NCBI GenBank assembly: GCA_963704535.1
Contig: OY969916.1
Location: 2,480,001-2,544,000, forward strand
Length of the DNA stretch: 64,000 nt
Source: G963704535 sp963704535
GTDB taxonomy: Bacteria; Chloroflexota; Chloroflexia; Chloroflexales; Roseiflexaceae
Direction: 5' to 3'
The position numbers and the translations under genes were made by a program. Of the stretch, positions 10,280-19,900 are shown piece by piece. Within the stretch, counting starts at the first letter, position 1, and each line of letters begins with the position of its first letter. The notes beneath the pieces are model-generated. The model saw only the letters and a list, made by a program, of their open reading frames with translations. It was not told the DNA's origin and did no database searches.

Positions 10280-13200
10280 TGAGCAACCTGGCTGAGCGGC
10301 TCGCGGCCCTATCGCCGGAGCAGCGCGAAGCGCTTATGCGGCGCATGAAGGCTCAGGGGGCGCTGCCGCAGCCATCACAGGCGGCGAGTGACACACGTTC
10401 CGGCCCGATCGCGCCCGCTGCGCGTGACGGCGATCTCCCGCTCTCGTTCGCACAACAGCGGCTGTGGGTGCTCGATCAGATCGACCCCGGCAGCTCGACC
10501 TACAATGTCTTCTTTCCATTACGTTTGTCAGGGCCGCTCGACATCGAGGCGTTGAGTCAGAGCATCAACACGATCGTCGAACGGCACGAGGCGCTGCGAA
10601 CCATGTTTAGCGTGGTCGCCCAGCGGCCGTCGCAGGTCATTCTGCCGAGCCTGCACATTCCGCTGCCGGTAACTGATCTGCGGCACTTGCCGGAGGCGAC
10701 GCGCGAGGCCGAAGCACTGCGGCTGACGAACCAGGAGATCGAGCGCCCGTTTGACCTGGCACAGGGGCCGCTGCTGCGAACGATGCTGCTGCGGCTCGAC
10801 GCGCACGAGCATATCCTGGTTCTGACGATGCATCATATTGTATCGGACGCCTGGTCGATGGATGTGCTGTTCCGCGAGCTGACGACGCTCTACGCGGCCT
10901 TCCGATCCGGGCAATCCGCTCTATCCGCTGCCCTGTCTGCGCTCCCGATCCAATATGTCGATTTCGCCGTGTGGCAGCGGCAGTGGCTCCAGGGGGCCGC
11001 GCTGGAGCGTCAACTGGCCTACTGGCGCTCCCAGCTCGCCGGCGCGCCGCCGCTGGAGCTGCCCACCGACCACGCTCGTCCGCCGGCCCAGACCTATCGC
11101 GGCGCGACGCTGTCGCTGGCGCTGCCCTCGGAACTGCGGGCGGCGCTCCAGCGCCTGAGCCAGCGCGAGGGGGCAACACTATTTATGACCTTGCTGGCGG
11201 CGTTCAATGTGCTGCTGGCGCGCTACAGCGGGCAGGCCGACATCTGCGTGGGCACCCCGATCGCCAACCGCACCCACAGCCAGACCGAAGACCTGATCGG
11301 CTTCTTCGTGAACACGCTGGTGCTGCGTAGCGATGTAAGCGGCAACCCCAGCTTCCGCGAGCTGCTCGGGCGCGTGCGCGAGACCACGCTGCAAGCACAG
11401 GCACACCAGGATCTGCCGTTCGAGCTGCTGGTCGAGGCGCTTCAGCCCGAGCGCGATCTCAGCCGCACGCCGCTGTTCCAAGTCATGTTCACGTTCGAGA
11501 ACGCCGGCGTCGCCGCGCTCGATCTGCCGGGCGTGCGGGCCAGCTTCGTCGAGACGGCGCCCGCGACCGCCAAGTTCGATCTGACCTGGACGCTGCGGGA
11601 AGAGGCGGGCAACTTAGTCAGCGACGTGAACTACAACACCGACCTGTTCGCGGAAGCGGCCATCGCGCGGATGATCGGGCACTACCAGGTGGTGCTGGCG
11701 CAGATGGCGGCGGACCCTGAGCGACCAATTATGGCGGCGCCGCTGCTCAGCGCCGCCGAAGCGCGCTCGCTCGTCGCGGCGCAAGCCGCGCTGCCGGCCT
11801 TCCCCGCCGAAGGTTGCCTGCACGACCTGTTCGCCGAGCAGGCGACGCGAACGCCTTATGCGACCGCTGTCCAGTACGACGATCAGACGCTCACCTACCG
11901 CGACCTCGATCAGCGGGCCAACCAGATCGCCCATTATTTGCAGCGGTTGGGCGTCGGCGCCGGCGTGCTGGTGGGTCTGTGCGTGGAGCGATCATTGGAT
12001 CTGGTGGTCGGGGCGCTGGCGATTCTCAAGGCCGGCGGGGCGTATGTACCGATCGACCCGACCTACCCGGCCGAGCGGATCGACTTCATTGTCTCGGACA
12101 CCCAGGCGCCGGTCGTGCTCACGCAGTCGCACCTTTCTGTAGCCTGGCCGACCGAGCAGGCGCGCGTGGTCCACCTGGATGGTATCTCCGCTCAGATCGC
12201 GAACTGCCCCCAGACGGCCCCCGACCACTGGGCCGGCGCCGCTCACCCGGCCTATGTGATCTATACGTCGGGATCGACCGGGACGCCCAAGGGTGTGCTG
12301 GTGTCGCACGCCAATGTCGCCCGGCTGTTTGCCGCGACCCAGCCCTGGTTTGGGTTCGACAGCAGCGATGTCTGGAGCATGTTCCACTCCTTCGCGTTCG
12401 ACTTCTCGGTGTGGGAGCTGTGGGGCGCGCTGCTCTATGGTGGGCAACTCGTCGTCGTGCCATACCTGACCAGCCGTTCGCCCGAAGAATTCGCGCTGCT
12501 GCTGGCGAATAGCGGCGTCACCGTGCTGAACCAGACGCCATCCGCCTTTGTCCAACTAGCCGGGGTGATCACAGGCGCGGACAATCCGCTCACGGCATTG
12601 CGCCTGATAATATTCGGCGGCGAAGCGCTCGACCCGCGCAGCTTGCGGCCCTGGTTCGCCCGCTACGGCGACACGCGGCCTCAACTGGTAAACATGTACG
12701 GCATCACCGAGACCACTGTTCACGTGACGTATCGCCCGATCACGGCTGCCGACGCGGAAACCGCGACAATCAGCCCGATCGGTAACGCAATCCCGGATTT
12801 AAGCGTCTTCTTATTAGATCGCTACGGACATCTGCTTCCCGATGGCATTCCAGGGGAAATCCACGTTGGCGGGGCCGGGCTGGCCCAGGGCTATCTCGGG
12901 CGTCCAGCTTTGACGGCAGAACGGTTTGTGCCCAATCCATTCAGCGCCGAACCCGGCGCGCGCCTGTACCGGGCCGGCGATCTGGCCCGCCGCCGAGCAG
13001 ATGGGGAACTCGAATACCTGGGCCGAACCGACCGGCAGGTCAAGATCCGCGGCTTCCGGGTGGAGTTGGGAGAAATCGAGGCTGTGGTGAGCCAGCACCC
13101 CGCTGTACAAACATGTCTGGTGATGGCGCGCGAGGATGTGCCGGGCGACCAGCGGCTGATCGCCTACATCGTCCCTTCCCAAGAACAAAGAACAAAGAAC

Positions 13201-13722
13201 AAAGAACAAGAGAGCGAGAAGTCTGATTCTCAATTCTCAATTCTCAATTCTCAATTCTCCGGGGAGCTGCGCGATTGGCTCACGGCGCGCCTGCCCAAGT
13301 ATATGGTACCATCGGCGTTTGTGCCGCTCGAAGCCTTTCCCTTAACATCAAACGGTAAGATCGACCGCAAGGCGCTGCCGGTTCCCGACACGTCCCACGC
13401 AAACGCGGCCGCGGCCTTTGTCGCCCCGCGAACGGCGGCGGAAAGTGTGCTGGCGATGCTCTGGTCGGAGGTGCTCGGCCGGCCAAATATTGGTGTGTAC
13501 GACGACTTCTTCGCCCTGGGCGGCCATTCTTTGCTGGTGACTCAACTGGTCTCGCAGGTGCGTAGCATGTTCCAGATCCAGGTGCCGATCCGGGCGCTCT
13601 TCGAAGCTCCCACAATCGCTCAGTTCACAGGCGTGCTGATTGCATCCGAGGCGAAACCCGGTCAAGTCGAGCGCATCGCTCAGTTCTTGCAGCGCATGCG
13701 CGCGACAGCCAATCTCAAATAG
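10279..13722 (+). CDS. NRPS, one module C-A-T, predicted threonine
   Basis: ATG 10279 overlaps the previous stop and is preceded by GGAGG; the GTG one codon earlier is less likely. Domain order: N-terminal helix (LAALSPEQREALMRRM), condensation domain (LPLSFAQQRLWVLDQ, then HHIVSDAWS near 10831, Ala for the usual Gly), adenylation domain (YTSGSTGTPKG near 12262, NMYGITETTVHVTY near 12691), thiolation domain (GGHSLLVTQ near 13522). The pocket residues D-F-W-N-I-G-M-V-H plus Lys are the established threonine code. One heptamer insert lies between the LIAYIV strand and core A10 (13181-13260). No epimerase or methyltransferase is present. Translational coupling with the preceding gene is expected. 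The last codons belong to a repeat unit tandemly copied downstream. Confidence 0.94.
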   Translation: MSNLAERLAALSPEQREALMRRMKAQGALPQPSQAASDTRSGPIAPAARDGDLPLSFAQQRLWVLDQIDPGSSTYNVFFPLRLSGPLDIEALSQSINTIVERHEALRTMFSVVAQRPSQVILPSLHIPLPVTDLRHLPEATREAEALRLTNQEIERPFDLAQGPLLRTMLLRLDAHEHILVLTMHHIVSDAWSMDVLFRELTTLYAAFRSGQSALSAALSALPIQYVDFAVWQRQWLQGAALERQLAYWRSQLAGAPPLELPTDHARPPAQTYRGATLSLALPSELRAALQRLSQREGATLFMTLLAAFNVLLARYSGQADICVGTPIANRTHSQTEDLIGFFVNTLVLRSDVSGNPSFRELLGRVRETTLQAQAHQDLPFELLVEALQPERDLSRTPLFQVMFTFENAGVAALDLPGVRASFVETAPATAKFDLTWTLREEAGNLVSDVNYNTDLFAEAAIARMIGHYQVVLAQMAADPERPIMAAPLLSAAEARSLVAAQAALPAFPAEGCLHDLFAEQATRTPYATAVQYDDQTLTYRDLDQRANQIAHYLQRLGVGAGVLVGLCVERSLDLVVGALAILKAGGAYVPIDPTYPAERIDFIVSDTQAPVVLTQSHLSVAWPTEQARVVHLDGISAQIANCPQTAPDHWAGAAHPAYVIYTSGSTGTPKGVLVSHANVARLFAATQPWFGFDSSDVWSMFHSFAFDFSVWELWGALLYGGQLVVVPYLTSRSPEEFALLLANSGVTVLNQTPSAFVQLAGVITGADNPLTALRLIIFGGEALDPRSLRPWFARYGDTRPQLVNMYGITETTVHVTYRPITAADAETATISPIGNAIPDLSVFLLDRYGHLLPDGIPGEIHVGGAGLAQGYLGRPALTAERFVPNPFSAEPGARLYRAGDLARRRADGELEYLGRTDRQVKIRGFRVELGEIEAVVSQHPAVQTCLVMAREDVPGDQRLIAYIVPSQEQRTKNKEQESEKSDSQFSILNSQFSGELRDWLTARLPKYMVPSAFVPLEAFPLTSNGKIDRKALPVPDTSHANAAAAFVAPRTAAESVLAMLWSEVLGRPNIGVYDDFFALGGHSLLVTQLVSQVRSMFQIQVPIRALFEAPTIAQFTGVLIASEAKPGQVERIAQFLQRMRATANLK
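13181..13260. repeat. GAACAAA + ATTCTCA insert (A9/A10 loop)
   Basis: Four GAACAAA units and about four ATTCTCA units, without the PVLSEVEG element, in the Thr-activating domain. Confidence 0.9.
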
Positions 13723-13890
13723 GGTAAAAAAGGGGTTCTTGAGGGGGCTTCCCCCTCAAGCTCCCCTTCAATCTCAAATAGGGTAAAAAGGGGGTTCTTG
13801 AGGGGGCTTCCCCTCAAACTCCCCTTCAATCTCAAATAGGGTAAAAGGGGGTTCTTGAGGGGGCTTCCCCTCAAACTCCCCCTTTTCAAA
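13711..13890. repeat. Three tandem 58-59 bp units containing the NRPS stop codon and a hairpin
   Basis: Units start at 13711, 13770 and 13828 (AATCTCAAATAGGGTAAAA...). Each contains the last codons and TAG of the upstream synthetase and a G-run/C-run hairpin (TTGAGGGGGCTTCCCCCTCAA). A half-element with CTTTTCAAACAGTC ends the block. Confidence 0.85.
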
Positions 13891-13921
13891 CAGTCTTTCA
13901 GAAGAATGAGGTCATACTCCA

Positions 13922-16900
13922 ATGGAGAATGGTATCAATATAAAGGGCTTCTCAGCCGAAGAGCTGGCCGAGTTTGCGCGCTTCTTAGAGGAGGAGGGGC
14001 TTGCCGCTCCAGAGACCGGGGCTATTCCGCGGCGCGCCCAGGCCGACGTCTACCAGCTCTCGTTTGCCCAGGAGCGCCTGTGGTTTCTGGATCAGTTTGT
14101 TCCCAATAATCTGGCCTATAACCTCCAGGTACCGCTGCTCCTGCAAGGGCCGCTCGACGTCGCCGCGCTGGAGCAGAGCCTGACCACGATCGTCGAGCGC
14201 CACGAGGTGCTGCGAACGGTCTTCGCCACGCGCGACAACCTGCCGGTCCAAGTGATCCTGCCGGCGGCGGCCATGCCGCTCGACGTCGTCGATCTGCGCG
14301 GCTCGGCCGGGGCGCAGGAGCAGCAGGCGCAGCAGCTTGCCGAAGCCGAGCTGCTACAGCCGTTCGACCTGGCGCGCGGGCCGCTCTTCCGGGCGATACT
14401 GATCCAGCTCGACGAGCAGAAGCATGCCCTGCTGCTGACCCTCCATCATATTGCGTTCGATGGCTGGTCGGCCGGCCTGCTCTCCCAAGAGCTGATCGCC
14501 TGCTACGCGGCCTATAGCGCCGGCCAAGCCCCGGCGCTGGACCCCCTGCCGATCCAATATGCCGATTACGCCCTCTGGCAGCGCCAGTGGCTCCAGGGCC
14601 AGCAGATGGCCGAGTCGCTGGCATACTGGCGGCGCCAGTTGGCCGGGGCGCCCGATCTGCTGGAGCTGCCCACCGACCGCCCGCGCCCGCTGACCCAGAC
14701 CTACCATGGCGCGCTGCTGCCGGTGCTCGGCTCGCGGCAGGCCACCGCGACACTCGCGGCACTCTGCCAGCAGGAAGGCGTGACCCTGTTTATGGGGCTG
14801 CTGGCCCTGTTCCAGGTACTGCTGGCCCGCTACAGCGGGCAGGAGGATGTGGTCGTCGGCACGCCGATCGCCAACCGCACCCAGGCGCAGACCGAGAACC
14901 TGATCGGCTTCTTCGTCAACACGCTGGCGCTGCGCGGCGATCTCTCGGACAACCCGACCTTCCGCCAGGTGCTGGCACGGCTGCGCGAAGTGACGCTCGA
15001 CGCCTACGCGCACCAGGATGTGCCGTTCGAGCAGATCGTGGATGCGCTGAAGCTTGAGCGCAATATCAGCCACTCGCCGCTGTTCCAGGTGATGTTCGCG
15101 CTCCAGAATGCGCCGGAGGGGCCGCCGGCATTCCCCGGCCTCGCGCTGCTCCCGTTCGATATCAAGAATACGCTGGCGAAATTCGACCTGCAACTGGATC
15201 TCTGGGAAGCCGAGGGCGGCTTGCAGGGCGAGTTCCTGTACAACACCGACCTATTCGACACGGCAACGATCGAGCGCATGTCCACGCATTTTATCCGGCT
15301 CCTGGAGACGTTGGCCGCGCAGCCCGATCTGCCGGTGATGCAGGTCCCGCTCACGACGGCGCAGGAACAGCGGCAGCTTCTGGAGGCCGCCCACGGCTCG
15401 CGCCCCGCCGCACCCACGCGGCCACTGCACGTCCAGTTCGAGGCGCAAGTCGAGCGCGCTCCCAATGCCGTCGCGCTGGTCTACCCTTCGTCAAGCTCAG
15501 GACACAGCGACGGCGAGCGGCTGACCTACCAGGAGCTGAATGGGCGCGCCAATCGCCTGGCGCATCATCTGCGCTCGCTTGGCGTCGGCCCGGAGGTCCT
15601 GGTCGGGCTGTATCTTGAGCGATCCAGCGATATGCTCGTCGGGCTGCTGGCGATTTTGAAGGCCGGCGGCGCCTACCTGCCGATCGACCCGGCCTACCCG
15701 GCCGACCGGATCGCGTTTATGCTCGACGACGCGCAGGTGTCGGTGCTGCTGACCACCCAAGAACAAAGAACAAAGCCTGTCCTGAGCGAAGTCGAAGGGA
15801 ACAAAGAACAAAGCACTGATAGCACTACCGAACGTAAGGGCGTATTGCATACGCCCCCAGCGGACGACGAAAGAGCGTACGGCACCACGCCCCCAGCGGA
15901 CGACGGACAACCGACCGTGGTCAATCTGGATGCCGACTGGCCCACCATCGCCCAGCAGCCAGCCACCAACCCGGATAGCGGGGTGACGAGTGACAACCTG
16001 GCGTATGTGATCTACACCTCCGGCTCGACCGGCAAGCCCAAGGGCGCGCTGATCACCCACGCGCACGTCAGCCGGCTGTTTAGCGCCACCCAGCATTGGT
16101 TCGAGTTCGACGAGCAGGACGTGTGGACCCTGTTCCACTCAACCGCGTTCGACTTCTCGGTGTGGGAGATCTGGGGCGCCTTGTTGTACGGCGGGCGCCT
16201 GGTGGTTGTGCCCTACCTGGTCAGCCGCTCGCCGGAGGCGTTCGCGGCGCTGCTGGAGGCCGAGCAGGTGACGGTGCTCAACCAGACGCCATCGGCATTT
16301 CGCCAGGTGAGCGGGGCGATCCTGGCCGCCGCGCCGGCCCAACTGGCGCTGCGCTACATTATCTTCGGCGGCGAGGCGCTGGACTTGCAGAGCCTGCGGC
16401 CGTGGTTCGATCGCTACGGCGATCAGCACCCGCGGCTGATTAATATGTACGGCATCACCGAGACGACCGTGCATGTCACCTACCGGCCGATCAATGCCGC
16501 CGACCTGGAGACGGCGACGGGAAGCGTGATCGGAGTGCCAATCCCTGATCTGCACGTCTACGTGCTGGACCGATACCAGCAGCCGGTTCCGATCGGCGTG
16601 GCCGGCGAGATGTATGTCGGGGGCGCCGGCGTGGCGCGCGGCTATCTCAACCGGCCCGAGCTGACCGAACAGCGCTTCGTCGCTTGTCCGTGGTCAGTTG
16701 TCAGTGGTCAGTTGCAACCGACAACGGACAACGGACAACGGACAACGGACAACAGACTCTACAGGACCGGCGACCTGGCCCGCCTGCTGGCGACGGGCGA
16801 CTTGCAGTACCTGGGGCGGGCGGATCAGCAGGTGAAGATCCGCGGCTTCCGCATCGAGCTGGGCGAGATCGAGACGGCGCTGGAGCAGCACCCGGCCCTT

Positions 16901-19900
16901 TCTGAGGTGGTGGTCATGCCGCATACCGACGACGCCGGCCACACACGGCTGGTGGCCTACGTCGTCCCCGACCAAGAACAAAGAACCACCCAGAGGGTAC
17001 CCGACCAAGAACAAAAGAGTGAGACGCCTGATTCTCAATTCTCAATTCTCAATTCTCAATTCTCAATTCAGGAACTGCGCGATTTCCTGCTGCGAACGCT
17101 GCCCGATTATATGGTGCCATCGGTCTTTCTCGTGCTCGACAAGCTGCCGCTGACCCCTTCGGGCAAGCTCGACCGTAGAGCGCTGCCGGCGCCCAGCGGA
17201 GTCCGGCCGCAGCTCGCGGAAGCCTACGCCGCGCCGCGCACCGCTATCGAGGCGCTGCTGGCGCAGATCTGGGCCGAGGCGCTGAAGCTGGTACAGGTGG
17301 GCATCCACGATAACTTCTTCGCGCTGGGCGGCGACTCGCTGGTCAGCGTGCAGGTGCTGGCGCTGGCCCGCTCGCGGGGCATCCAGTTCTTGCTCCAGGA
17401 TCTCTTCCGCCACCAGACGGTAGCCGCGCTCGCGCCGCATGCGACGCCGCACGCCGAGGACATTGTCGCGCCGGCCCATGCGGCGCCATTCAGCATGGTC
17501 GCGGAGGTCGATCGCGTGCGGCTGCCGGCCGATATCGAAGATGCCTACCCGCTGACCATGCTGCAATCGGGCATGCTCTACCATATGATGCTGGACCCCG
17601 AGGCCCCGGATTATCACAACGTCGACAGCTTTCACTACCGCGGCGCCTTTGATATCGACAAGCTGCGCCAGTCGCTGGCCCATATGGTCGTGCGGCATCC
17701 GATCCTACGCACCTCGTTCGAACTCTCGCAGTATAGCGAGCCGCTCCAGTTGGTTCACACCAGCGCGGCCTTCGATGTCGAAGAGGAAGACCTGCGCCAC
17801 CTCTCGCGCCAGGAGCAAGAGCAGGTGATCGCGGCGTATGTCGCGCAAGAGAAAAAGCACATCTTCGATCTGTCTCGACCGCCGCTGCTGCGGTTTCGGG
17901 CGCATCGCCGGACCAATGAGTCGTTCCAGTTTACGCTGACTGAGTGCCACGCCATCCTGGACGGCTGGAGCCTGGGCGCCTTGAGTTCCGAGATCTTCAT
18001 CTGCCACAACACGCTGCTCGACCATGGCGCCATGCCCGAGCTGCCGCCGCTGACCAGCTCCTTCCGCGATTTTGTGCTCCAGGAGCGCCAGGCGCTGCAA
18101 TCGGAGGCCCATCGCCACTTCTGGGCCGCACGGCTGGAGGGTGCGGCCCTGACGCGGCTGCCGCGCTGGCCCGAACGATATCGCCGGCAGAATGATCAGC
18201 CGGTGCGCGAGACGCGGGCGATCTCGATCGACCCGGCCCTGCTCCAGCAGTTGCGCGAGCTGACGCGCTCGGAGGGCGTGTCGTTGAAAACGGTCTTCCT
18301 CGCGGCGCATCTGAGGGTGCTAAACCTACTCAGCGGCCAGACCGACCTGATGACCGGCATGAGTTCTCACGGCCGGCTGGAGGAAGAGGGCGGCGAGCGC
18401 GTCTGCGGCCTATTCCTGAACCCGCTCCCATTCCGCATGCAGCTTCCCGGCGGAACCTGGCGCGACCTCTTACGATCGACATTCGCCGCCGAATGCGAGC
18501 TGCTGCCCTACCGGGCCTACCCACAGGGGGCGATTCAGCAGCAGTGGAGCGGCGGCGAGCGGCTATTCGAGGCGCTGTTCAACTACACCCATTTTCGCCC
18601 GATCGCCGACGAGATCGGCCTGAGCCGGCTGGAAGTGCTTGAGGAGACGGCTACCTCAGAGCCGATCAACATCCCACTGCTGGCCTCGTTCTACGTCGAT
18701 CCGGAAACGTCCAATGTCACGCTGTTCATTCAACACCACCCCGACATCCTCAGTCCCGAGCAGGCCCAGGCTATTCACGCATACTACCCGGCGGCACTGA
18801 GGGCGCTCGTGCGTGATCCCTCCGCCCGCTATGAGACGGTCGACCTGCTCTCCAATGGGGAGCGGCAGCAGTTGCTGGCGACGTACAATGCCACGGCCAC
18901 CGAGTATCCGCGCGAGCGGGCCATCCACGAGCTGTTCGTAGAGCAGGCCGAACTGCGGCCCGATGCGACCGCAGCGGTTTTTGGCGATGAGCGCCTGACG
19001 TACGGCGTCCTGCATCGCCGCTCGGATCGGCTGGCGGCCCGTCTGCTGGCGTCGGGGGTGCAGCCGGGAGCGCTGGTCGGCATCTACGCCGAGCGCTCCG
19101 CCGACCTGATCATCGGCGTGCTGGGCATCCTGAAGGCCGGCTGCGCCTACGTGCCCCTGGACCCGTCCCACCCGGCCGAGCGCCTGGCGTACATGCTTGA
19201 GGACGCGCGGGCCGGTGCGTTGGTCTGCCAGCCGCACCTGGCCGATGCGATCCCCTCGTTCACCGGCGCGGTCATCACATTCGAGCGCGAGCAGGACGAC
19301 GACCAGCCGCTGAGCTTCCAAGCGCCGGCGGTTCCCGCCGACCAGCTCGCCTACGTGATGTACACCTCCGGCTCGACCGGGCGGCCCAAAGGGATCGGCA
19401 TCCCGCACCGGGCGATTACGCGGCTGGTCTGCAATACCAACTACATCGCTTTCACGCCCGACGACCGGGTCGCGCAGGCCTCGAACTCGTCCTTCGACGC
19501 GGCGACATTTGAGATATGGGGCGCGCTGGCCCACGGCGCGCGGCTGATCGGCGTCCCACAGGACACGCTGCTGAACCCACAGCAGTTTGCCGCCCACATC
19601 CGCGCAACCGGCATCAATGTGCTGTTTGTCACCACCGCACTCTTCAACCAGCTCGCCCGCGAAACACCTGACATCTTCGCGACAATGCGCGAAGTGCTGT
19701 TCGGCGGTGAGGCTGTCGATCCGCGCTGGGTCGAGCAGGTGCTGCGGCACGCCCCGCCCAGCCGCCTGCTGCACGTGTACGGGCCGACCGAGAGCACGAC
19801 CTTCGCGACCTGGCACGAGATCCGCGACCTGGCGCCCGGCGCGACCACCGTCCCGATCGGGCGCCCGCTGGCCAATACGCAGGCATATGTCCTGGACCGC

